Shown here: one piece after another, positions 15,382 through 20,993 of the stretch
How positions within the stretch are numbered: the stretch's first letter is position 1
Layout of the letters: every line of letters begins with the position of its first letter
Source of the DNA: a virus
Length of the DNA stretch: 36,128 nucleotides
Strand: one strand, 5' to 3'
IMG/VR virus record: IMGVR_UViG_3300047455_000348
Coordinates: 1 to 36,128 of that record
The notes under the pieces: generated by a model
The model's input: the letters and a program-made list of their open reading frames with translations, nothing else
What the model was told of the DNA's origin: nothing
Databases searched by the model: none
Position numbers and translations under genes: made by a program

Positions 15382-16448
15382 CCACGGCCGACAAACCCCG
15401 CATGCGCGTGCCGGCGACCCTGTCCGAGTCCGAACCGGCGGCGGAGGCGTCGCCAGCCCCGGCGCGGGCCGAGGCGTTCACCTTCGGCGAGCCGGTACCG
15501 GTGACGGACCTGGCCGACTTCCTCTACACCGGCTGCTGGATGCTGACGGCGCGCTGGTACGAACCGCCGGTGGATCTCCCGGCGCTGGCCAAGGTGTATC
15601 GCGCGACGGCGCATCACGGCTCCAGCTTGCAGGTGAAGCGCAACATCCTGTCGCGATCGTTCATTCCGCATCGACTACTGAGCCGGCAGGCGTTCCGCGC
15701 CCTGGTTACCGATTATCTGGTGTTCGGCAATGCGTACATCGAGCGAGTGTATGGGCGCCTTGGGCGGCTGCTGGCATTGCGGCCGGCGCGGGCCAAGTAC
15801 GTGCGACGGGGCGTCGAAGAAGGGCAGTACTGGTGGGTGACATCCTGGCAGGTGGCCAGCGAATTCGAGCGCGATTCGGTGATCCACCTGATGGAGCCGG
15901 ACATCAACCAAGAGATCTACGGCGTGCCGGATTACCTCGGCGCGCTGCAGTCGATTCTGCTCAATGAAAACGCCACCCTGTTTCGCCGCAAGTACTACCT
16001 GAACGGCTCCCATGCTGGTTTCGTGATGTACGTCTCCGATACCGCGCAGAACCAGGAAGACATCGATGCCATGCGCGAGGCCCTGCGCAACTCCAAGGGC
16101 GTCGGCAACTTCCGCAACCTGTTCCTTCACTCGCCGGGCGGCAAGAAGGATGGCGTACAGATCATCCCCATCTCGGAAGTCGCCGCCAAGGACGAATTCG
16201 CCGGCATCAAGCAGGAAACCCGCGACGATACCCTCGCCAGCCACCGCGTACCGCCCCAGCTGATGGGCGTGATGCCCAATAACGTCGGCGGATTCGGCGA
16301 CGTGGAGAAGGCGGCTAGGGTCTTCGTTACCAACGAACTCGAGCCGCTGCAAGCCGTCTTCGAAGAGATCAACGACCTGTTGGGGGAGCAGGTGATCCGG
16401 TTCCGGCCTTACACACTTGAGACGGCCAGCGAATCGCCAACCGGATAA
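15378..16448 (+). CDS. Q: Portal protein gpQ
   Basis: 356 residues (P2 gpQ is 344) from ATG 15378, overlapping the P stop as ATGA. It forms the dodecameric ring through which DNA enters and leaves the capsid. The family segments HHGSSLQVKRNILSRSFIPH, FVMYVSDTAQNQEDIDAMRE, SKGVGNFRNLFLHSPGGKKD and VPPQLMGVMPNNVGGFGDVE are all present. It is co-transcribed with P. Confidence 0.97.
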   Translation: MTTADKPRMRVPATLSESEPAAEASPAPARAEAFTFGEPVPVTDLADFLYTGCWMLTARWYEPPVDLPALAKVYRATAHHGSSLQVKRNILSRSFIPHRLLSRQAFRALVTDYLVFGNAYIERVYGRLGRLLALRPARAKYVRRGVEEGQYWWVTSWQVASEFERDSVIHLMEPDINQEIYGVPDYLGALQSILLNENATLFRRKYYLNGSHAGFVMYVSDTAQNQEDIDAMREALRNSKGVGNFRNLFLHSPGGKKDGVQIIPISEVAAKDEFAGIKQETRDDTLASHRVPPQLMGVMPNNVGGFGDVEKAARVFVTNELEPLQAVFEEINDLLGEQVIRFRPYTLETASESPTG

Positions 16449-16450
16449 CA

Positions 16451-16481
16451 CGAAAAAGCCCAGGGCTTGTGGGCCCCGGGC
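16451..16481 (-). terminator. Hairpin with T-tract on the - strand, behind Q
   Basis: Two stacked stems (GCCC 16458-16461 with GGGC 16478-16481; GGGC 16463-16466 with GCCC 16473-16476) form one hairpin. Only the left side carries A5 (T5 when read on the - strand). It should stop transcription entering Q from the right. A role as the Q terminator is weaker because no T-tract follows on the + strand. Confidence 0.5.
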
Positions 16482-16579
16482 ATGCATCGCCGTGATCGTC
16501 CCTGATCGTAAACGCCTTCCTGGCGCATCCAGCGACACCGAAAGCATATCAGAAACTGGATAAATAAACAGGTGTCAGG

Positions 16580-17341
16580 ATGACCATGAAACCGATCCTC
16601 CCATGGATGGGAGGCAAGCGCCGTCTTGCGAAAGCCATCATCCCCCAGTTCCAGCCACACAGAACCTATGTGGAACCCTTCTGCGGGGGAGCGGCCATCT
16701 TCTTCTTGAAAGATCCGAGCCCCGTAGAGGTGATCAATGATGCCCATGGGGAGTTGGTGAATCTCTATCGCATCGTCAAGCACCACCCCGACGAGCTGGT
16801 GCGCCAGTTCCGCTGGAGCCTGGTAAGCCGGGAAGAGTACCTGGCTCAGCGTGAAGTGAACCCGCGCCACCTCACTGACATTCAGCGCGCGGCACGCTTC
16901 TTCTACCTGCAGAAGCTGGCCTTCGGTGGCAAGGTACACGGCCAGACCTTCGGGACGTCAGCGACCAGCCCACCTCGTCTCAACCTGATGCGCATTGAGG
17001 AGGATTTGAGCCAGGCACACCTCCGGCTATCTCGCACGGTGATCGAGCATCTAGACTGGTCGGAATGCGTGACGCGCTACGATCGGCCCGAGACGCTCTT
17101 CTACCTGGATCCGCCGTACTGGGAAACCGCCGGCTACGGCACCGACTTCGGCCTCGAGCAGTACGAGCGAATGGCCGAGCTGGCACGGAAAGCGAAAGGG
17201 CAGGTCGTCATCAGCGTCAACGATATCCCGGAGATGCGGCGTGTCTTCGCGGGCCTCAAGATCCACACCACCCAGATCAACTACACCGTCGGCAAGCAAT
17301 CAACTGGGAAGCGGGGAGAGCTGATCATCACCAACCGTTGA
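16580..17341 (+). CDS. D12-class adenine-N6 DNA methyltransferase
   Basis: 253 residues. Motif I is EPFCGGAAIFF (about 32-42), preceded by the N-terminal PWMGGKRRL loop that binds S-adenosylmethionine. The catalytic DPPY is at about 177-180 (YLDPPYWET). The order is that of the alpha-class (Dam-like) enzymes. The middle segment FYLQKLAFGGKVHGQTFGTS differs from the NRTxxNGL type of Dam, so the target site is unknown. It lies between Q and the cos-like region as cargo, with its own terminator. ATG 16586 is an alternative start with slightly better spacing to AGGA. It probably protects phage DNA from host restriction (inference). Confidence 0.93.
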   Translation: MTMKPILPWMGGKRRLAKAIIPQFQPHRTYVEPFCGGAAIFFLKDPSPVEVINDAHGELVNLYRIVKHHPDELVRQFRWSLVSREEYLAQREVNPRHLTDIQRAARFFYLQKLAFGGKVHGQTFGTSATSPPRLNLMRIEEDLSQAHLRLSRTVIEHLDWSECVTRYDRPETLFYLDPPYWETAGYGTDFGLEQYERMAELARKAKGQVVISVNDIPEMRRVFAGLKIHTTQINYTVGKQSTGKRGELIITNR

Positions 17342-17359
17342 TTGAACTTCATGATAGAA

Positions 17360-17389
17360 GCGGCCACCCAGCCGGGTGGCCGCAGTTTT
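17360..17389 (+). terminator. Rho-independent terminator after the methyltransferase
   Basis: A perfect 10-bp stem, GCGGCCACCC (17360-17369) with GGGTGGCCGC (17374-17383), encloses the loop AGCC. TTTT follows two bases later. It ends the + strand methyltransferase unit 19 nt after its stop. Confidence 0.9.
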
Positions 17390-17394
17390 ATGTA

Positions 17395-17619
17395 TTAACC
17401 CGTCGTACGATGTGGGTCTGCACTACGGGGATAGGTCCTCTCCTCCTGGATAGTCCCATCTTCTTTGTGAATTTTGACGCTGGCCGTCTTGCCCTTCATG
17501 AAATCCTGAGTCTTATGTATCGCGTCCTCTTTAGTTGGCGCGGTAAGGGTGGCCTGTGTAGCCCCTTCCTTCTTCAAAGCCCAGTGGTTGCCATCTTTCA
17601 CGATATGATAGTTGTCCAT
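17395..17619 (-). CDS. Small DUF2188-like protein
   Basis: 74 residues. The pattern is a short strand, then GNHWALKKEG, TKEDAIHKTQDFMKG, and SVKIHKEDGTIQEERTYP. This is the DUF2188 layout: one helix between two beta hairpins, with a closing kDGkIq..r-Y-P motif. The function of that family is not known. ATG 17619 has a strong AGGAGG at 4-5 nt. It runs opposite to and converges on the methyltransferase. The gene appears to be cargo between Q and cos. Confidence 0.85.
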   Translation of the reverse strand: MDNYHIVKDGNHWALKKEGATQATLTAPTKEDAIHKTQDFMKGKTASVKIHKEDGTIQEERTYPRSADPHRTTG

Positions 17620-17720
17620 GACCCCTCCTATTTCATGAGTACACCCTTCAAGCTAGTTGACGGCTAACACACCGCTACACTTCTTTGGTCTCAGTAACCT
17701 TAAGGACACAAGCAGCTTAC

Positions 17721-17779
17721 GGGCGGGTGGCCCTGTCCGTGTAGCTGCGCGCCGGCGCCGCGCCGTCGACACCCCGCCC
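17721..17779. repeat. Long G+C-rich imperfect dyad
   Basis: GGGCGGG (17721-17727) can pair with CCCGCCC (17773-17779). Inside it, GTGT (17739-17742) pairs with ACAC (17769-17772) around an almost self-complementary GCGC-rich centre. No T-tract follows on either strand, so it is not an ordinary terminator. It lies about 140 nt before the cos-like motif and may be a packaging or protein-binding element. Confidence 0.4.
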
Positions 17780-17914
17780 CGCCTGCGCGCTAAACCTGTC
17801 GCTTTTCACGCACTCATGCAGGACGGTCAATAAAGCCTGGCTGCAGGGCTTCGAAGCGGGTGGCAGAGGGAGATTGGTCATGCGGAATCATGCGAAATCG
17901 AGCAGCCCCCAAAA

Positions 17915-17935
17915 CGGGTCGTGGGGAAGCACAGG
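17915..17935 (+). other. Candidate cos site
   Basis: The stretch CGGGTCGTGGGGAAGCAC resembles the cohesive-end sequence of P2-group phages, which as I recall contains GGCGGGGAAAGCAC. It lies on the far side of Q, as cos does in P2, with only two cargo genes between. The resemblance is partial (one A fewer and changed bases on the left). The exact nicks cannot be given. Confidence 0.45.
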
Positions 17936-17971
17936 AAGGGGAGGCGCCTTAAGAAGGTGCGGGGGCCTCGG

Positions 17972-18255
17972 AAAAAGGTAACATCGGTCACATGGGGGTA
18001 GATCATGCCCCAACCGTCTGATTTATCGAAGCTTTTCTGTTACCTCTAAAAGGTAACGTGAGGTGATGCAAAAGGTAACGTGCTCGCAAGTGGCTGTTTT
18101 TAAAGGATATGGATATTTCTCTCTGTCACCTCTCAAAAAGGTAACGCATTACCTTTGCATCACCTTTTTGTTACCTTTTGAACGATCGCTCGAATCTCTT
18201 TATATTCAATGGCTTATATTGGATTTCGGCAATCCATTACCTTTGTTACCTTTTT
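17972..18255. repeat. Array of AAAGGTAAC repeats in both orientations
   Basis: Copies of (A)AAAGGTAAC read forward at 17972-17982, 18048-18057, 18070-18079 and 18135-18145. They read in reverse (GTTACCTTT or shorter) at 18039-18045, 18170-18179 and 18245-18255. Variants ATTACCTTT lie at 18148-18156 and 18236-18244, and CACCT variants near 18125 and 18160. AT-rich stretches lie between them. No convincing gene occupies this region. Roles as a replication origin (iterons), integrase arm sites or terminase-binding sites are all possible. Confidence 0.8.
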
Positions 18256-18335
18256 CCGAGCCCCCCTCGGATTCTGAGTCTACCCCGCGCAACATGCGTA
18301 CACGCGCACGTCACACGCATACCTCCGTCAACGCC

Positions 18336-18354
18336 TGGGAACAGTTTGGGAACA
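18336..18354 (+). repeat. Integrase arm-type repeats, left of the attachment core
   Basis: Two direct copies of TGGGAACA start at 18336 and 18347, 11 bp apart (one helical turn). The same repeat occurs on the right side of the core. Position and phasing fit binding sites for the integrase N-terminal arm-binding domain. Confidence 0.65.
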
Positions 18355-18427
18355 AAAATCGCCAAAATCGCGAGATTGCCTCCATATAAATCAGTAAGTT
18401 ACAGATGTTTTAGGCGGTAGTGGAGGT

Positions 18428-18450
18428 TTCGAATCCCTCCCCCTCCGCCA
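18428..18450 (+). other. attP: attP core: 3' end of a serine-type tRNA
   Basis: The 23 bases fit the end of a tRNA exactly. T-loop TTCGAAT is at 18428-18434 and the 3' strand of the T-stem CCCTC at 18435-18439. The acceptor 3' strand CCCCTCC is at 18440-18446, discriminator G at 18447 and CCA at 18448-18450. The implied 5' acceptor GGAGGGG and the G discriminator suggest tRNA-Ser. Upstream bases (TAGTGGAGGT) do not complete a T-stem, so the core starts at about 18428. Integration would rebuild the host tRNA gene. Confidence 0.78.
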
Positions 18451-18459
18451 CAGAATTTT

Positions 18460-18503
18460 GAAGGGGAATCAACTACTTAGGTTGATTCCCCTTCTTCGTT
18501 TTT
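18460..18503 (+). terminator. Strong terminator directly behind the tRNA-like core
   Basis: A perfect 14-bp stem, GAAGGGGAATCAAC (18460-18473) with GTTGATTCCCCTTC (18481-18494), encloses the loop TACTTAG. TTCGTTTTT follows. It begins 10 nt after the CCA of the tRNA end and reads in the tRNA direction. After integration it would terminate the rebuilt tRNA transcript and keep it out of int, which lies opposite. Confidence 0.88.
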
Positions 18504-18509
18504 GGCCTT

Positions 18510-18540
18510 TGGGAACGGTTTTGGGAACAATTCTGGGAAT
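18510..18540 (+). repeat. Integrase arm-type repeats, right of the attachment core
   Basis: TGGGAAC starts at 18510, TGGGAACA at 18522 and TGGGAAT at 18534, each 12 bp apart and ending just before the int stop codon. With the pair at 18336-18354 they flank the core, as expected for P and P' arms. Confidence 0.65.
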
Positions 18541-18542
18541 GC

Positions 18543-19709
18543 TTATAGATCCAGAAGCTTCTCAATCATGGTCGGCACGTCCTGCCCGTCGGCATGAATC
18601 CATTTGCCATAACGGCGCTGAATCATGGTGATGCTGGAGTGGCCAACGTGGTTGGCAATCCAGTGAAGCGGCACCACGCCCAGGGACAGCATCTGGCTGA
18701 TGAAGGTGTGCCGGCATTGGTTCGGGCCCCGGTACCTCACCCCCGCCTTCTCCAGGTGAGTCTTCCAGAAGCGCTGACGGATGGCGTTCTCATAGAATGG
18801 CTTCCCGCTCAGCGAGTTCAGGAACACTAGTCGCAGCTTTTCTTGCCTGACGGTCCGGTTGTCTCGATCGACGACCTGGTAGGTTTGCGCCGGCAGTTTG
18901 CCGGTCAGCGCGAACTGTTCCTGGAGCGCCTCTCGAGCTGGTTTCAGTAGATGGTGCACTCGCGTCGATCGCTTGGTCTTGGTCACCTTGAAGCGTCCAC
19001 GCACCACAGCACGCCGGTAGCGGATGATCCCCTTTTCGACATCGAGCACATCCTCCCACGCCAGCGCCTGGGCCTCCGAGATCCTGGGCCCGTCGTACAT
19101 TGCGAATTTCATCAGGTTGAGCTCCTGGACACGCTTTGTCGGCGTCTCGAGGATCTTACGGATCTCGGCTTTCTCGAATGGGTCGGGATCTTCGTCATCT
19201 GGAAGCCGGATGTTGATGCCCAGGGTAGGATCGAAGGCTTTCTTGTTGCGTGTGGCGTACAGCCGGAAGGTCTGCCGCATGATGCTGACGACCTCTTTGA
19301 TCGTCTTGTTCGCCAGGTGCGTGGCCAGGTCCTTCTGAATCCAATCCTGCAGCTCGATGTGGTCGATGTCATCGGCCTGTTCGTTGCCCCAGCGCGGGCG
19401 AACGTGTGTCTCGGCCTTGGAAGCTATTCCCCGGTAGCTCGAGTAGGCCAGCTCGTTCTTCTTGATGGCCAACCACAAGTCCAGGTAGAAGCCGAAAGTG
19501 CTCTCGTGCAGCCGCCGTGATTCCGGAAAGTGCCTGGCATAGTCGAAGGTGCCGGCATCGATCTCGTAATTGATGATCGTGACCAGCCGCCTGGCATGCT
19601 CAATGTTGCGCTCCGTGGCCTTACCTGGGAGCGGTTCCCGGCAGAGCTCTCCCTGCCAACGGAAGTAGACGCGCACGGTGTTGCCGCGCACCTCGACGCC
19701 GTCCGCCAT
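18543..19709 (-). CDS. int: Tyrosine-family site-specific integrase
   Basis: 388 residues from ATG 19709, with GGAG at 8 nt. It recombines attP with a tRNA gene. The first about 65 residues (VRVYFRWQGELCREPL) resemble the DUF3596-type arm-binding domain. A SAM-like core-binding domain follows (about 70-165), then the catalytic domain. R209 (GPRISEAQALAWED), K245, R333 (PNQCRHTF), H357 (NHVGHSS) and Y367 (RRYGKWI) form the active site. The usual HxxR histidine is N330 here; related integrases also vary at this place (PYQTRHT type). A LexA box lies 18 bp upstream of the ATG, suggesting SOS control. Confidence 0.95.
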   Translation of the reverse strand: MADGVEVRGNTVRVYFRWQGELCREPLPGKATERNIEHARRLVTIINYEIDAGTFDYARHFPESRRLHESTFGFYLDLWLAIKKNELAYSSYRGIASKAETHVRPRWGNEQADDIDHIELQDWIQKDLATHLANKTIKEVVSIMRQTFRLYATRNKKAFDPTLGINIRLPDDEDPDPFEKAEIRKILETPTKRVQELNLMKFAMYDGPRISEAQALAWEDVLDVEKGIIRYRRAVVRGRFKVTKTKRSTRVHHLLKPAREALQEQFALTGKLPAQTYQVVDRDNRTVRQEKLRLVFLNSLSGKPFYENAIRQRFWKTHLEKAGVRYRGPNQCRHTFISQMLSLGVVPLHWIANHVGHSSITMIQRRYGKWIHADGQDVPTMIEKLLDL

Positions 19710-19726
19710 GATATGTCTCCCCACAA

Positions 19727-19742
19727 CTGTACTCTTATACAG
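19727..19742. promoter_or_regulatory. LexA box upstream of int
   Basis: CTGT-N8-ACAG with A/T-rich centre ACTCTTAT. The symmetry extends to AACTGTA and TACAGTT. It fits the gammaproteobacterial LexA operator and lies directly before the int ribosome site, so LexA would block int expression until DNA damage. Confidence 0.75.
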
Positions 19743-19824
19743 TTTAAGGGAATCTTTAGGACTGTGGCAGGGGTGGAAGCACGGCGGTTTCTTTCCTTAT
19801 ACCGTTATCTAGCCGTCCGAAGAG

Positions 19825-19844
19825 CGCCGCCCAAGAGGGCGGCG
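19825..19844 (-). terminator. Hairpin at the end of the early operon
   Basis: CGCCGCCC (19825-19832) and GGGCGGCG (19837-19844) form a perfect 8-bp stem with a 4-base loop. It starts 6 nt beyond the last early gene. No T-tract follows, so it is a weak or factor-dependent terminator at best. Confidence 0.4.
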
Positions 19845-19849
19845 GGCGA

Positions 19850-20065
19850 TTAGTCCATGATCTCGTTGATGTCGTACTTGTTGAGCAGCCTACGACAGTT
19901 CTTCAGCTCTTCCCGCGTCCGGGCAAGTTCTCGCTCAAGCACGTCGGCCGGTCTCGCTTGCCGTCGCTCCAGGTCGCGGATATAGCCGGCCAGTCTCTCA
20001 ATCTCGCCTGCTGAAAGGGGGCGATTACCGGCCATCGCGAGAATCTGATCGATGTGACGGGGCAT
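19850..20065 (-). CDS. Small helical early protein, unknown function
   Basis: 71 residues from ATG 20065 (AAGGAG at 9 nt). It opens MPRHIDQILAMAGNRPLSAG. From about residue 25 to the end it is a continuous charged helix (YIRDLERRQARP, ELARTREELKNCRR), probably a short coiled coil. It is the last gene of the early operon, 1 nt after the stop of the gene before it. No family is recognised. Confidence 0.75.
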   Translation of the reverse strand: MPRHIDQILAMAGNRPLSAGEIERLAGYIRDLERRQARPADVLERELARTREELKNCRRLLNKYDINEIMD

Positions 20066-20066
20066 A

Positions 20067-20363
20067 TTAGGCGTCTCCTTGGCGACTTTGCAGACGCCAG
20101 CGCCCATAGCGCTGACGGATTGTTCGGAACATGGTAGCGGCCTGTTCCTGGTGATCCAGCGCGGCGCGGCTCTGGATACCGCAGGCGGCGCAGAGCCAAT
20201 CCCTTGCGTCTTGCTCATTGTGAGTACCGTCGGGCAGGTCCTGCTCGCTGAGCCCGAACTTGTGGCGCCGGCGACGATCCAGGTAGAGCCGAAAGCGCGC
20301 GTCTCTGCACAGCATGGCGGCTTGGCGGGCCAGTGGCCCGCCTTTTACCGTTTCACCGTACAT
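20067..20363 (-). CDS. Early protein of unknown function
   Basis: 98 residues from ATG 20363 (MYGETVKGGPLARQAAMLCR). It contains FRLYLDRRRRHKFG, a central GTHNEQDARDWLCAACGIQS, and a C-terminal FRTIRQRYGRW. This pattern (FRxYLD, then HNExDAxxWLC..CGI.SRxxLD) looks like a small conserved phage protein. I cannot name it. The start lies 11 nt inside the preceding zinc-finger gene and no separate promoter is seen. Confidence 0.75.
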   Translation of the reverse strand: MYGETVKGGPLARQAAMLCRDARFRLYLDRRRRHKFGLSEQDLPDGTHNEQDARDWLCAACGIQSRAALDHQEQAATMFRTIRQRYGRWRLQSRQGDA

Positions 20364-20571
20364 GCCGCCTCCGTTGCTCCCGGATGGATTGGCACTCGAT
20401 GCAGGTTGTCGCCCAGGGTGCGGCTTCTCGGCGGGCGGCGGGGATCTCTTCGCCGCATTCCTCACACTCGGCGCGCGCCCAGTCGACGCCGGTCCAGGCT
20501 GACCTGGTGGCCAGTGCGTGTTCCAGGGTCTGTTCCATCAGTTCGGTGGCGCGGTCTGCGTTGTCGGCCAT
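20353..20571 (-). CDS. DksA/TraR-type C4 zinc-finger protein
   Basis: 72 residues. An N-terminal helix (MADNADRATELMEQTLEHAL) precedes the zinc site C-x2-C (CEECGEEIP) and C-x2-C (CIECQSIREQ), separated by the AARREAAPWATT stretch, as in TraR/DksA C4-type proteins and P2 orf82-like genes. Such proteins bind RNA polymerase through its secondary channel. Here it could adjust host or phage transcription (inference). It is packed between two early genes. Confidence 0.9.
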   Translation of the reverse strand: MADNADRATELMEQTLEHALATRSAWTGVDWARAECEECGEEIPAARREAAPWATTCIECQSIREQRRRHVR

Positions 20572-20574
20572 GGG

Positions 20575-20973
20575 TCAGTCGTCTCCGCGGGTTTCGATGA
20601 GTCGGAAGCGCTGCATCAAGCGATCGCCATTGGGCAGGTACTCGTGCAGCTCGTGGCGGGTGTAGGTGGCCCACTCGATGACGACCAGGGCGGCGTCTTG
20701 CAGGCTGCGGTCGATCGCGCGCAAGCGAGTGAGTTCGAACGGCCACTCGGGCCCGTTGTAGATCGCGAGCAGCAGGCGTCGGCAATGGTGGCTCTGGCCA
20801 CTGTCGCCCTGGGCGACATCGACCAAGCGGCTCAGTGCTGCAGCGCCGAGCTGCTCGACACGATCCAAGCGGCGCTTGGCATCGGCTTCGGCAAGGCGCA
20901 TGGCCTCCAGGGTCTGGTGATTGCGTTCACGCAGACGCTGGGTGACACGCGGCATGCTTGGTGGGGTGGTCAT
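20575..20973 (-). CDS. Early protein of unknown function next to the primase-helicase
   Basis: 132 residues from ATG 20973 (AAGGAG at 7 nt). The first about 50 residues are helical and charged (RERNHQTLEAMRLAEADAKR). The second half contains RRLLLAIYNGPEWPFELTRL and LQDAALVVIEWATYTRHELH, a compact alpha/beta-looking segment that recurs in small P2-like phage proteins as I recall. No catalytic motif is evident. It starts 20 nt after the primase-helicase and is probably coupled to it. Confidence 0.8.
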   Translation of the reverse strand: MTTPPSMPRVTQRLRERNHQTLEAMRLAEADAKRRLDRVEQLGAAALSRLVDVAQGDSGQSHHCRRLLLAIYNGPEWPFELTRLRAIDRSLQDAALVVIEWATYTRHELHEYLPNGDRLMQRFRLIETRGDD

Positions 20974-20993
20974 CACAGGCTCCTTTTGTGGTT

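Noticed and set aside
17972-18255. A CRISPR array
   Set aside because: The repeats are about 9-11 bp, occur in both orientations and have irregular spacing, with no cas genes nearby.
18063-18389. A 108-residue + strand open frame in the region between the cos-like motif and attP
   Set aside because: It runs through the AAAGGTAAC repeats and arm sites, has no good ribosome site, and its composition (runs of S, P, T, R, H in the second half) is not protein-like.
18412-18450. A complete tRNA gene
   Set aside because: Only the T-loop and the 3' strands are present. The bases before 18428 do not form the T-stem, anticodon or D arms.
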